This document shows positions 49,954 to 61,946 of a DNA stretch of 64,000 nucleotides, piece by piece (the stretch's first letter is position 1; each line of letters begins with the position of its first letter). Where the stretch lies: the NCBI GenBank assembly GCA_964507445.1, contig CAZDQF010000008.1, positions 124,001 through 188,000 of the forward strand, in the 5' to 3' direction. A model generated the notes under the pieces. It did not search any database. It was given only the letters and a program-made list of their open reading frames with translations, and was not told the DNA's origin. The position numbers were made by a program, and so were the translations under genes. Origin of the DNA: GCA-2683135 sp964507445 (GTDB lineage Bacteria > Planctomycetota > GCA-002687715).

Positions 49954-52371
49954 ATGCAAGTTGAGGGCGGTCCGAGCAAGGTAATTGTCCCGGTGCGGCG
50001 GCTCCGTGTCGTCCTGCCCATGGCGGTGGGAGTCTTCGTGGTCGGCCTCAGCGGGGCGTGGGTCGGCCACCTGGAGGCAATGGAGGGTGGGGGCTCAGGC
50101 CCCTATGACCTGCGCCCGTACCTGGATGGGCCATCCCATGTGGGGCTGGCGGGATTCGAGCACACCCCCGGAGCTCTGCAGGAGCTGCTCCTCGGAGGCC
50201 CCGGCCTTGCCACGGCCCTGATGGCCGGTTGCGTGGCGGTGCTGCTGTTCCTCGCACTCGAGTCCTTCCTGCGGATCACCTGGAGCTGTCCCAACGAGGT
50301 GGCAGCCCTCACGCCGGCGGTGCTGTTCGCGGTGCTGCCGGCGCAGCTCGCGTTCCAACTGATCGCGGGGGGAGCGACTCTCCTCCTCGCTCTGGGACTC
50401 CTGCTCCTTGCCTGCCTTCTCGCGTTGTCGGTCAACGTGCTGTCGCGGCTCTTGGGTGCCGCGGCGGGTGCCATGGCCGCCGCGGCGCACCCGGCCTTGA
50501 TCCTGCTGCTGCCGGCGGTCCTGCCGTGCTTGTGGCTCGGAGCCGCCAATTCGAGATCACGGCAGTCGACCCAGGCCGATTCCCGAGCCGCCTTCCGCTT
50601 CACGGTCGTCGTCGGGGGGGCCATGATCTTGCTCGCGATCGGCGACGGTCTCGTGGTGAGCGGCTCCCTGACGGCGCCGCCCATTCATGGCTCCGTCGGG
50701 CCGCATCGCTCGCGGTGGGCCCTGGAGTTGCTGGCGTCCTCGCCGATCCTGGCGTTCTTCAATCAACCCCGTGACCTGTTGCCGACTGGTTTTGAGGCCG
50801 TGACAGGCGGCTTCTGGCCGATCATGGCTGGACTCTCTGTCTGGGGACTGCTGCTCGCTTTCGCCATGCTCACCGCCGGGATCGCTCGCGGTGTCTTCCT
50901 GGCTGGGCTCGCCGGACTCGCTGGGGCGGCGCCGTTCGTTCTCCCCGGTTGGGTACCCGGGGACCGGGCTGCGGCCTGCCTGCCGCTCCTGCCTGCGGTG
51001 ACCTTGCTGGCGCTGGGATTGTCCGTGGTCAGGGGGCGGTCGGTCCGTGTCGCGGGGGTCGTCGTGGCGGTGGTGATCGGGGCCGTTTGCCTGCGTGGCA
51101 CGGCGGAAGCCCACGCCGGTGTTCAGTCCCGCCGTAGCCTCTTCATGGTGGATTCGGAGCGCCTGGGGTTCGTGCCAGACCTGGAGCCGGACCCGGCCCG
51201 TCTGGTCCTCTACGGCTATGACCTCTGGCAACAGGAACAGGCGTTGCACGAGGCCAGGAAGAGCCGCGGGAGGTTCCCGTCCTTCCGCGAGCGGGTGGTG
51301 AGCGTGGCGCGCGGTCGCCTCCAGACTCCCGCCCCTCCCGCCCTGGCTCCGGAGGCGCTGCTCAGGATTGCGACCAGGCTCACATTCCCCATCGACGCCG
51401 CTGAATTGCCAGACGAGTTGAGGCTCCTGGAGACTCTCGGTGAGTTGGAGCTGGCGGTCGCGGAGCTATCTCGGCGCCAGGACCCCGAGAACTGGTACGC
51501 ATTCTCCCAGGCCCGACTCTCCGAGCTGACGCCCCAGGCGCTCGAGATCCTGTACGCCCTGAGGGAGAATCGGGTGCGTCACCCGCGCTTCCACAAGTTC
51601 AACTACACCTTCACGCAGCTCGTGGGACGAGCCGCGGTCTGGGCGACGGAGCTGGGAGACCTCCAGTATTCGGTCCCGCTGCGGGAGCTCCTGGTGGAGA
51701 TGACCGAGGGATATCCTCGGAACCAGGGGCGTGTCAGGGGGATCCTGGGGCTCGAACTGCTGGAGATGAAGCGTTGGGAGGACGCGCGAACCTGCCTCAC
51801 CGCCGCTGCCGAGGTCTGTGAGCGAAGCGAGCCCCTCGGCGCCGTCGTCCGGGGTGCGCTGGCGAGCCTCAAGATCAGAGAGGGGCAGGAACGGGAGGCT
51901 CTGGAAGGCCTCAACCGGGCCTGGGACGGCCTGGCCGGTCAAGCGGGAAGGTGGCGGATCGCCTCGCCGGGCTCTCGGGACTACTGGTTGATCGCGGAGA
52001 TGCTGCTGCTGCGCTATGAACTGGCCCGTCGGATCGACCCAGCCCTGGCGGAGCAGGCCGGCCGAGACCTCCGGCTGATGCTCGAGCCCGCCCTGGCCTC
52101 CGGGCCCCGTCGGGTGCCTGCGCTGGCCTTCTGGGGCCGGCTCAAGCAACTCGACGGTGACGTGGTCGCGGCCCGGATCGTCTTGCTGGAGATGAGGGCC
52201 CTGTCCCCCAACTCCTTCGGAGAGCGGGGGAGCGGGGCCAGCGGCCTGCTGGATACCCCCAGATTCCGGTTGGTGGGGCTCCGAGCGTTGCTGGGAATCC
52301 TCGACCCGGCTTCGGATCAGGGGCTCAAGAGTCAGGTGGAGGCCGAGATCCGGCAACTGGATCGCTACTGA
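49954..52371 (+). CDS. Multi-spanning membrane protein with C-terminal helical (TPR-like) domain
   Basis: This is an about 805-residue protein. Roughly ten hydrophobic segments fill the first 400 residues (for example AVGVFVVGLSGAWVG, ATALMAGCVAVLLFLALE, ALTPAVLFAVLPAQLAFQL, LLPAVTLLALGLSVVR). A soluble C-terminal region of about 420 residues then shows TPR-like helix pairs (VRGILGLELLEMKRWEDART near 595, LREGQEREALEGLNRAWDGL near 640). The overall shape resembles GT-C-type membrane glycosyltransferases with TPR tails, but no acidic first-loop motif is certain, so no function is given. The start is uncertain: ATG 49954 lacks a ribosome-binding site, and an in-frame GTG at 49912 lies 4 bases after a TACGGT box. 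Divergent from the acyl-CoA synthetase. Confidence 0.6.
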   Translation: MQVEGGPSKVIVPVRRLRVVLPMAVGVFVVGLSGAWVGHLEAMEGGGSGPYDLRPYLDGPSHVGLAGFEHTPGALQELLLGGPGLATALMAGCVAVLLFLALESFLRITWSCPNEVAALTPAVLFAVLPAQLAFQLIAGGATLLLALGLLLLACLLALSVNVLSRLLGAAAGAMAAAAHPALILLLPAVLPCLWLGAANSRSRQSTQADSRAAFRFTVVVGGAMILLAIGDGLVVSGSLTAPPIHGSVGPHRSRWALELLASSPILAFFNQPRDLLPTGFEAVTGGFWPIMAGLSVWGLLLAFAMLTAGIARGVFLAGLAGLAGAAPFVLPGWVPGDRAAACLPLLPAVTLLALGLSVVRGRSVRVAGVVVAVVIGAVCLRGTAEAHAGVQSRRSLFMVDSERLGFVPDLEPDPARLVLYGYDLWQQEQALHEARKSRGRFPSFRERVVSVARGRLQTPAPPALAPEALLRIATRLTFPIDAAELPDELRLLETLGELELAVAELSRRQDPENWYAFSQARLSELTPQALEILYALRENRVRHPRFHKFNYTFTQLVGRAAVWATELGDLQYSVPLRELLVEMTEGYPRNQGRVRGILGLELLEMKRWEDARTCLTAAAEVCERSEPLGAVVRGALASLKIREGQEREALEGLNRAWDGLAGQAGRWRIASPGSRDYWLIAEMLLLRYELARRIDPALAEQAGRDLRLMLEPALASGPRRVPALAFWGRLKQLDGDVVAARIVLLEMRALSPNSFGERGSGASGLLDTPRFRLVGLRALLGILDPASDQGLKSQVEAEIRQLDRY

Positions 52372-52406
52372 CCGGACAGGTGCGGGGCTGGACCCGGGCC
52401 CATGAC

Positions 52407-52434
52407 TTGTGCCTGCAAGCTGTGGGTGCATAAT
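52407..52434 (+). promoter_or_regulatory. Putative promoter of carB (TTGTGC-N16-CATAAT)
   Basis: TTGTGC at 52407-52412 and CATAAT at 52429-52434 are separated by 16 bases, in the 98-bp gap before carB. The expected transcript leader is about 30 bases. Confidence 0.4.
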
Positions 52435-52469
52435 CTTCGAAACACGTCGCGGCCGCGACCTGTATCCGC

Positions 52470-55718
<3,249 letters not shown>

Positions 55719-55746
55719 GCCGGCTGCCGTTTGTTGACGGGCCCTG

Positions 55747-56352
55747 TTAGCGGCTGCGGTCCGGGCGTGGCTTGAACACCCGCACCTTCGTCTGGCTGGG
55801 GCGCCACCATTTGTCTTCGGTGTTCAGGTCGCACTTTCCGAAGTCGATGCTCTTGATCTGTACCTTCGGGTTCTTGGACTCGACGCTCTCGTGAAACCTG
55901 ACCAGATCTTGGAACCTGTAGCCTTCTTTGTTGACCCAGTCGATGGTCACGCTGTGGACCATGAAGTTGTTGTTGCCTTGGAAAGCCCGTGGGCTGGCGG
56001 GCTTCACCGTGAAGTTGTCCGTCATGGTCTGGCCCTCTCCGATCGGCATGGAGTTGCCGACGGCGTAGATGGGGCTCGACGGGTCGTTCACGTCGACGGT
56101 GCTGGCTCGCGCGAGGTCACTCACCGCCGTGGCGATGCGCTGGCTGTCGCGGCTGACTTGAAGAAGCGCCTGATAGGCCTGCGTGCGCTGACCCTCGAGC
56201 TCGTCCCTCTTCACGAGGATCAGGTAGCCGTAGAACCCGGCGGCGGCCAGGTCCAGGAGGATGAAGATGACCACGAGGAACTTGAGACCTCCGCCGGGGC
56301 CCTTGGAGGCGACGGCGTCGTCGTTGCTGCGAGTGAGTCTCTCGAGTGCCAT
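55747..56352 (-). CDS. PilO-like single-pass membrane protein
   Basis: This 201-residue protein has one membrane segment near residues 24-47 (FLVVIFILLDLAAAGFYGYLI). A coiled coil comes next (about 50-85), and a small periplasmic domain follows (FMVHSVTIDWVNKEGYRFQDL, then KVQIKSIDFGKCDL). The size, topology and position directly after a PilM-PilN gene match PilO or GspM-like inner-membrane scaffold proteins. The start lies 2 bp after the upstream stop, so the genes are coupled. Sequence similarity is weak, so the call rests on topology and context. Confidence 0.55.
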   Translation of the reverse strand: MALERLTRSNDDAVASKGPGGGLKFLVVIFILLDLAAAGFYGYLILVKRDELEGQRTQAYQALLQVSRDSQRIATAVSDLARASTVDVNDPSSPIYAVGNSMPIGEGQTMTDNFTVKPASPRAFQGNNNFMVHSVTIDWVNKEGYRFQDLVRFHESVESKNPKVQIKSIDFGKCDLNTEDKWWRPSQTKVRVFKPRPDRSR

Positions 56353-56354
56353 CG

Positions 56355-58169
56355 TTAGTACCCTCTCTTGAAGGTGACCCGTGCCTGGGTGATCTCTCGT
56401 TCAGGGCCGAGGGGCTTTGACTGACCGGGCTTGTAGGCGTCGAAGTCCGGCATCTTCTGGAATTCGGCGTCGAAGAAGTCCAGGGTGACCACCGTCATCT
56501 CCGAGGGGACGCGCATGGTCCAGGTGATGTTCTCATCGGAGATGTTGAGCTTCTCGAGCTTGAAGTAGACCTTCTTCTCGTTGCGCAGCCGGTTCATGAC
56601 CGTGACCCATGACTCGAGGCGAACGAGCGCGCTCGTGGCGATCTCTTCAGGGGGGCGTTCGCGGGAACCTTCCGTGGCCTGGACCCCGTAGTAGTCCTCG
56701 AGGTGCTTGCTGATCTGATAGAGGCTCTGGCGTGCCGTGGTGAGCACCTGGGGGTACTGGCCGGCCTTGAGTTGCCGGGTCATGTCCTCGACGATGACCT
56801 CCGCTTCACCCGGTTCCTCGGCTCCGGATGGCGTGTATCCCATGTACTTGGCGTTCTTGGGGCTGCTGGCCAGACCGCCGATGTGAAGCTGGAATTCTCG
56901 GGAGCACTGGTCGGCGATGAACCGCACGTCCTTGTCCAATGCCTGGACGTTCTTCCACTCGAGGATGGAGAGGAACGCGAGGAGGACCAGGATCAGGAAG
57001 GACGCGAGCAACAGCGGGTTCCTGACTCGATCGAGCTTCCTCGCGTAGGCGAACTCTTCCTGCCGGAACTCGAGACCGATCGGGTCGTGCTCGAACGCCT
57101 TCAGCGCCAGTCCGATGGCCGGCCCCGCGTAGGTCGCCGCCTCGGCGTCTGCCTTGTGATCACCCGTGGACAGCACGTCCAAGGCAGCGACATGGACCCG
57201 GAAGGCGTCTCGCAGTTCGCGTTCGAGTCCGGCCGCGGTGGAGCCCGGTCCGGTCAGCCAGATCCCCTTCAGCTGCCCTTCCACCTGGACTGACGACAGC
57301 GTTCGCCTTAGCTCATTGACGATCCGGCGCGCGAACTCCGACTCCTTGTCCTGGATGATGTCGGTCTTGATCTCTGTGGCGGTCAACGCGGTGGAGGGGT
57401 CGCGGCTGCTGTCGCCCGCGTCACCAGCGGAGCCGAACGGCTCCGTCGGCTGTAGCAACTTGCCCACCACGGAGCGTGCCTCGTCGGTGTCGATCCCCAG
57501 GTCGCTGGACAGGGTGCGGATCAGCGTCTCCGAGCCGAGGCGCATGCTCCTGATCATCCTGAGGCGAGGTCCCTGAGTGAGGACCAGCGTGGTTGATTGT
57601 TCTCCTACGTCGAGGATGACGTTGGCGCTGGTGTCATCCTCATCCGTGCACTCCAGGTCGGAGATGAGGGTGGCCAGGGAGTAGAGCGCGGTGGAGGAGA
57701 GATCGACTTGTGTCGGCTCGACGCCGACTCGCCCCAGGGCCTCCAGGTGGTCCCGGAGGGTCTTCTTCTCCACCGCGAAGATGAGCAGGCGAGAGCGAGG
57801 ACCCGTCTCCGAGATCTTGTAGAAGCCCACCACCACCTCGTCGATGTTGGTGGATGGAAGGTGGCTCTCGGACTCGAACTTGATGACCTTGCGGATCTGC
57901 TCCGGTTCCGTGAACGGGATCACGATCTCGCGGATGATCACGTCCCGGGCGGGGAGCCCGAGTACAAGCTGCTCTCGCTTGGCCTTCGCCGCTCTCAGCG
58001 CGGCACGTGCGGCCGCTCCGAGCTGCTCGGAGGTCTGCCCGGTTTCGGAGTCGCCCGACCCCAGTGGCACCGTGGCGGTCCCGAGCAGCTTGTGCTTCCG
58101 GTCCGTGCCGTCCAACTCGACGACCCGAACAGCGGTCTCCGTGATTTCGATGCCGGTCGCGCGCCCCAT
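56355..58169 (-). CDS. Fused PilM-PilN (GspL-like) assembly protein
   Basis: This is a 604-residue protein of the type IV pilus or type II secretion inner-membrane platform. The N-terminal actin-like PilM part (about 1-340) has GIEITETAVRVVELDG at the start, LGLPARDVIIREIVIPFTEP near 68, FYKISETG, VDLSSTALYSLATL near 152, ILDVGEQSTTLVLTQG near 190 and LRMIRSMRLGSETLIRTL. The C-terminal PilN part has one membrane segment (NPLLLASFLILVLLAFLSIL, about 380-400), a coiled coil and a periplasmic domain. PilM and PilN are usually separate; GspL combines both. GGGAGG upstream supports the start. The gspK/secretin genes are 32 kb away and may belong to the same machine. Confidence 0.75.
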   Translation of the reverse strand: MGRATGIEITETAVRVVELDGTDRKHKLLGTATVPLGSGDSETGQTSEQLGAAARAALRAAKAKREQLVLGLPARDVIIREIVIPFTEPEQIRKVIKFESESHLPSTNIDEVVVGFYKISETGPRSRLLIFAVEKKTLRDHLEALGRVGVEPTQVDLSSTALYSLATLISDLECTDEDDTSANVILDVGEQSTTLVLTQGPRLRMIRSMRLGSETLIRTLSSDLGIDTDEARSVVGKLLQPTEPFGSAGDAGDSSRDPSTALTATEIKTDIIQDKESEFARRIVNELRRTLSSVQVEGQLKGIWLTGPGSTAAGLERELRDAFRVHVAALDVLSTGDHKADAEAATYAGPAIGLALKAFEHDPIGLEFRQEEFAYARKLDRVRNPLLLASFLILVLLAFLSILEWKNVQALDKDVRFIADQCSREFQLHIGGLASSPKNAKYMGYTPSGAEEPGEAEVIVEDMTRQLKAGQYPQVLTTARQSLYQISKHLEDYYGVQATEGSRERPPEEIATSALVRLESWVTVMNRLRNEKKVYFKLEKLNISDENITWTMRVPSEMTVVTLDFFDAEFQKMPDFDAYKPGQSKPLGPEREITQARVTFKRGY

Positions 58170-58283
58170 CCGGAATCCCTCCCACCTGAGGCTTGTGTTG
58201 GGAGCGGCCGCCCCGCCCTCTGCCGTCAGGAGTTATCGCAAATCCGCGGCCCCGGTGCTACCCCCAGGGACGGACCCGTGCGG

Positions 58284-58898
58284 TTATCTGCCGTTGGCTG
58301 CGCGCCGGATGAGGGCCGTCGCCTTCTCCATCGGCAGGCCGTGTCGTCTGCAGTACTGCTCAAGGACTCCGAATTCTTCGAGCTTGGTCAGGACCCGACC
58401 GGTCTCGAGATCACCAGACTCCGGGTCGGTGCCACGGAATGACTCCTTGATCTCGACGATGATCCGGATCTGAGCCTCGGTGAGCTGCTGACCCCAGGCC
58501 GAATCCCACTGTGTGAAGGTCTGGGTGCGCCATTCCTGGAGCTCTGTGTCCGTGGCTGACACCCGATCGTTGCCGCCGCCAAACCAGGAGACTCCCACGG
58601 AGACACACGCGATCAACAGGATCGCAGCGGCGACGCGGCTCCACTGGGAGATGTGCGGGAATCGATGCATGGGAGCGGGGGCCTCCAGGACACGATCCGC
58701 GATCCGACCGGAAAGTCCGGCGGGGGCCGCCGGGCGCTCCATCCGCTGGAATGCCCTGTGGATCTCGTGCATGGCCTCCCTCGCGCTCCTCGCCGAGTCG
58801 TCACGAGAGACGAATTCCTCCAGCTTGCGGGCGTCTTCGGGCGACAGCGCGTCGTCGATCTCGAGGCTCACCAGTCGTTCGAATTCCATTCGTTCCAT
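58284..58898 (-). CDS. Probable anti-sigma factor paired with the ECF sigma factor
   Basis: This is a 204-residue single-pass membrane protein (segment ISQWSRVAAAILLIACVSVGV, about 83-103). The cytoplasmic N-terminal part (FERLVSLEIDDALSPEDARKLEEFV) resembles the zf-HC2 anti-sigma fold but lacks the usual HxxxCxxC zinc motif. The periplasmic part is helical (QLTEAQIRIIVEIKESFRG near 138). Its ATG begins 4 bases after the sigma factor stop, with AGGAG just upstream. That context is the main argument for an anti-sigma role. Confidence 0.65.
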   Translation of the reverse strand: MERMEFERLVSLEIDDALSPEDARKLEEFVSRDDSARSAREAMHEIHRAFQRMERPAAPAGLSGRIADRVLEAPAPMHRFPHISQWSRVAAAILLIACVSVGVSWFGGGNDRVSATDTELQEWRTQTFTQWDSAWGQQLTEAQIRIIVEIKESFRGTDPESGDLETGRVLTKLEEFGVLEQYCRRHGLPMEKATALIRRAANGR

Positions 58899-58901
58899 GA
58901 T

Positions 58902-59519
58902 CTACTCCTGGGGACCGATATGCCGTCGGTCGAGTTCGTCCTTGAGCTTGGCTCGTGCGCGGAAGATGCGGCTCTCGACCGTCCCCTTGGAGATCTGCAG
59001 CACAGAACTGATCTCCTCGTATCGCAGTCCTTCGAGCTCACGTAGCACGAGGATGGTGCGGAAGGTCTCAGGAAGGCGGCTCATGGCTTCCCTGATTTTG
59101 GACCTCAGGTCACGCCGCCGGAGGCTCTCGTCTGGGCCGTCGGTCTCATCCGCCAAGGGCATGGCGCCGAAGTCCTCCACCTGAATGGCTCGCTCCTTCC
59201 GCTGCTTCTTGGTCCAGTCGTGGGCCGTGTTCACGCTCACTCTGTAGAGCCAGGTGTAGAAGCTGGAGTCCTCGCGGAAGCTGTCCAACTTGCGGTGGAC
59301 CTTGAAGAACACCTCCTGGGTGACGTCCTCAGCTTCGGACTGGGAACGTACGAGGTTGCGAACCAGCGCGAAGACCCGTGGGGTGTAGATCTCCACCAAC
59401 CGGCGAAAGCTGTCTTCATCACCGGCTCGGGCGTTGAGCAACAGCTGTCGGTCACCGTCGGTGGAAGGTGCCGTCACCGGCGGTCTCCGGGTTCCTGGGG
59501 CTTCGCAAGTCAGGGTCAA
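58902..59519 (-). CDS. ECF-type RNA polymerase sigma factor
   Basis: This is a 205-residue extracytoplasmic-function sigma factor. Region 2 is LVRNLVRSQSEAEDVTQEVF followed by FKVHRKLDSFREDSSFYTWL (about 52-95). Region 4 starts near LPETFRTILVLRELEGLRYE and its helix-turn-helix is ISSVLQISKGTVESRIFRAR near 170. The start is TTG 59519 with AGGAGA 8 bases upstream. The next gene is a likely membrane anti-sigma, so the pair responds to an envelope signal. The 110 bp upstream of the start show no obvious ECF-type autoregulatory promoter. Confidence 0.92.
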   Translation of the reverse strand: MTLTCEAPGTRRPPVTAPSTDGDRQLLLNARAGDEDSFRRLVEIYTPRVFALVRNLVRSQSEAEDVTQEVFFKVHRKLDSFREDSSFYTWLYRVSVNTAHDWTKKQRKERAIQVEDFGAMPLADETDGPDESLRRRDLRSKIREAMSRLPETFRTILVLRELEGLRYEEISSVLQISKGTVESRIFRARAKLKDELDRRHIGPQE

Positions 59520-59629
59520 GTCGGAAGTCTCCTGCTACGGCAGCTTCGACGCAGGCGTAGCGCGGATCTTCCGTCGATCCTGTAACTATTGCATATGTGA
59601 GGCCTTAGGGCAATCCGGCCGGGGTCGGC

Positions 59630-60877
59630 TCAGAGCATGTGCCCCATCTTGGAGCGCTTGGTCTCCAGATAGCGGCGGTTGTTGTCGTTTGGCGAAACAA
59701 CCAGCGGCACCCGCTCCTCGATGCTCAGGCCGTAGCCGGTCAGGGCGGCCCGCTTGGTGGGGTTGTTGGTCAACAACCGGATCTTGCGGATGCCCAGATC
59801 GAAGAGGATGCTGGCTCCGGTCCCGTAATCACGGAGATCAGGTTCGAACCCGAGAGCGACATTGGCTTCCACCGTGTCCATGCCCTGATCTTGGAGCGCG
59901 TAGGCCTTGAGTTTATTGGCGAGTCCGATTCCTCGCCCCTCCTGGCGCATGTAGACGACGAAGCCTCGCTCCTGCTCACCGACCATCGCGAGTGCTGCGT
60001 CCAGCTGGTCCCCGCAATCGCAGCGTTCGGAGTGAAACACGTCACCGGTCAGGCATTCGGAGTGGACGCGACCCATGATGGGCTCGGAAAGAGCAGGCAG
60101 CGCGCCCTCCGACTCAGGGATCTCGAATCCGCGAGTCAATGCGATGTGCTCGCGGCGATCATAGGGGGACGTGTAAAGGGTGAATTGAAACTCGCCGTGG
60201 GGGGTCGGCAGATCGATGGTCGGGCCCCTGGCCACCAGCTGCTGCTCCTCGCGGCGGCGATGGGCGACGATGTCGGCGATGGTCCCCACCTTGAGACCGT
60301 GCTTCTCGGCGAACTTGATGAGATTGGGCCTCCGGGCCATGGTCCCATCGTCGTTCAGGATCTCCATGATCACGGCGGCCTCGTCGAGACCCGCCATGCG
60401 ACAGAGGTCGACGCTGCCTTCCGTGTGTCCAGGACGCACCAGCACACCGCCCCGTCGCGCGCGGAGCGGATGGACGTGTCCCGGCTTGCGGATGTCGTTG
60501 GGGGTCGAGTCGGGTCGAGATGCGACCTCGATGGTCCTCGCCCTGTCGAATGCGGAGGTGCCGGTGGTGACTCCGGAGGCGGCTTCGATGGTGACGGTGA
60601 AGGCGCAAGTACTGCCGCCGCGACCGGTGCCGTCGCCCGCCTGCAGGGGGAGATCGAGGCGTTCGGTGATCTCGCTGGCCAGGGCCAGGCAAAGCTCACC
60701 GCGGGCCTCTCGCAGCACGAAGTTGATCTTCTCAGGGGTGACGTGTTGCGCCGCGAAGACGATATCTCCCTCGTTTTCGCGATCCTCGTCGTCCATGAGG
60801 ATGATCATCCGGCCCGCCCGAAGCTCGTCCAAGAGCTCCGGAACCCTGCTGGTTCCAGGTTCCGTATCGGCAGTCAT
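59630..60877 (-). CDS. ribBA: Bifunctional RibBA (DHBP synthase/GTP cyclohydrolase II)
   Basis: RibBA feeds both branches of riboflavin synthesis. The N-terminal RibB half (about 1-205) has MIILMDDEDRENEGDIVFAA, PGHVHPLRARRGGVLVRPGH and TEGSVDLCRMAGL. The C-terminal RibA half has GRVHSECLTGDVFHSERCDC (three zinc Cys), VVYMRQEGRGIGL, GIRKIRLLTNNP and the end ETKRSKMGH. Length 415 is typical. The start ATG 60877 has TAACAT 6 bases upstream; GGAGCC between them is too close for a ribosome-binding site. Divergent from rsgA. No FMN riboswitch is visible. Confidence 0.96.
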   Translation of the reverse strand: MTADTEPGTSRVPELLDELRAGRMIILMDDEDRENEGDIVFAAQHVTPEKINFVLREARGELCLALASEITERLDLPLQAGDGTGRGGSTCAFTVTIEAASGVTTGTSAFDRARTIEVASRPDSTPNDIRKPGHVHPLRARRGGVLVRPGHTEGSVDLCRMAGLDEAAVIMEILNDDGTMARRPNLIKFAEKHGLKVGTIADIVAHRRREEQQLVARGPTIDLPTPHGEFQFTLYTSPYDRREHIALTRGFEIPESEGALPALSEPIMGRVHSECLTGDVFHSERCDCGDQLDAALAMVGEQERGFVVYMRQEGRGIGLANKLKAYALQDQGMDTVEANVALGFEPDLRDYGTGASILFDLGIRKIRLLTNNPTKRAALTGYGLSIEERVPLVVSPNDNNRRYLETKRSKMGHML

Positions 60878-60883
60878 GGCTCC

Positions 60884-60889
60884 ATGTTA
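60884..60889 (-). promoter_or_regulatory. Putative -10 box (TAACAT) of leaderless ribBA
   Basis: TAACAT on the minus strand lies exactly 6 bases before the ribBA ATG. Confidence 0.35.
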
Positions 60890-60961
60890 CCAACACCGGG
60901 GCCACAACTCGCGTTGTCTCGCTATCGGCGGAAACCGCAATATCCAATCCTGGGCAGCGGG

Positions 60962-60967
60962 TACGCT
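60962..60967 (+). promoter_or_regulatory. Putative -10 box (TACGCT) of leaderless rsgA
   Basis: TACGCT is followed by 8 bases and the rsgA ATG at 60976, with no ribosome-binding site between. It is a weaker match than the others in the set. Confidence 0.3.
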
Positions 60968-60975
60968 TGGCGCCG

Positions 60976-61929
60976 ATGGGAAGGCTTCAGCGGGGTACCA
61001 CCAGGAACGGGGGAGAGAAGCGACAGGGGACCGCCATGAGAGTGCAGTCCCGGCACGCGCGAGTGGTCCTCGACGGTGAAGGCGGAGAGATACGCTGCTC
61101 CTTGCGCAAGACCCTCTTCTCTGACCACAGCGAGTTCACGCGCCCCGTGGCGGTCGGTGATCGGGTGCGGGTGACCGTGTTCGGGCCCAGGGATGCCGTC
61201 GTGGAGGAGGTGCTTCCTCGACGATGTTATCTCTCTCGACTGCAGCCCGAGACGGGGCGAGAGCAGATCATGGTGGCCAACGCCCATCAGGTCGTGATCA
61301 CGGTCTCCGTTGAGGATCCAGCGTTCAGACCGAGAGTCGTCGACCGCATCCTCGTGTCTGCTGAGCGAGGTGGCCTTGAAGCTGTCATCGTGATGTCCAA
61401 GTCCGATCTGGTAGATGATCGGACGCCTTACGAAGACGTGGCGGGCGTCTGGAGATCTCTGGGATACGTCGTTGTGTTCACGTCCACCGAGACCGGCGAA
61501 GGAGTGGATGAGGTGCGTTCGCTCATGGCCGATCGCATGAGCGTCCTCGCCGGTCAATCGGGGGTGGGTAAGTCGAGTCTCTTGAATGCCATCGAACCGG
61601 GTCTCGGTTTGCGAGCGCGCACGATCAGTCAGAAGTGGGGCAAGGGGCGCCATACCACCAGCGCAGCGTGTCTCCTACCTCTCGCGTCCGGCGGATTCGT
61701 GGTCGACACTCCCGGGATCCGATCCTGGGGCATCGTGGGGCTTGAGACCGCTGACATCGCGCTGTTCTTCCCGGACCTGTCGCCGTACATAGAAACTTGC
61801 AGGTACAACGAATGCACCCACGACCATGAGCCGGATTGCGCTGTCAAGGCGGCGGTTGACCAAGGCCGAGTGGACCAGCGGCGGTACGAGAGCTACTTGC
61901 GCATCATCGCAGGCATGGAGGAGGACTGA
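60976..61929 (+). CDS. rsgA: Ribosome small-subunit biogenesis GTPase RsgA
   Basis: RsgA (YjeQ) is a circularly permuted GTPase that checks 30S maturation. The 317-residue protein has an N-terminal basic lead and OB fold (VAVGDRVRVTVF near 60). The G motifs come in permuted order: SKSDL near 140, then the P-loop GQSGVGKSSLLNAI near 195 and VDTPGIRSWG near 240. The C-terminal zinc region is CRYNECTHDHEPDCAV near 278. I chose ATG 60976; TTG 60967 is in frame but less likely. DUF2752 follows 17 bp downstream. Confidence 0.95.
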   Translation: MGRLQRGTTRNGGEKRQGTAMRVQSRHARVVLDGEGGEIRCSLRKTLFSDHSEFTRPVAVGDRVRVTVFGPRDAVVEEVLPRRCYLSRLQPETGREQIMVANAHQVVITVSVEDPAFRPRVVDRILVSAERGGLEAVIVMSKSDLVDDRTPYEDVAGVWRSLGYVVVFTSTETGEGVDEVRSLMADRMSVLAGQSGVGKSSLLNAIEPGLGLRARTISQKWGKGRHTTSAACLLPLASGGFVVDTPGIRSWGIVGLETADIALFFPDLSPYIETCRYNECTHDHEPDCAVKAAVDQGRVDQRRYESYLRIIAGMEED

Positions 61930-61946
61930 GGGCAGGAGGTCTGACC

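Noticed and set aside
59520..60960. FMN riboswitch before ribBA
   Set aside because: The intergenic region is about 100 bp and lacks the conserved RFN stems. The message appears leaderless.
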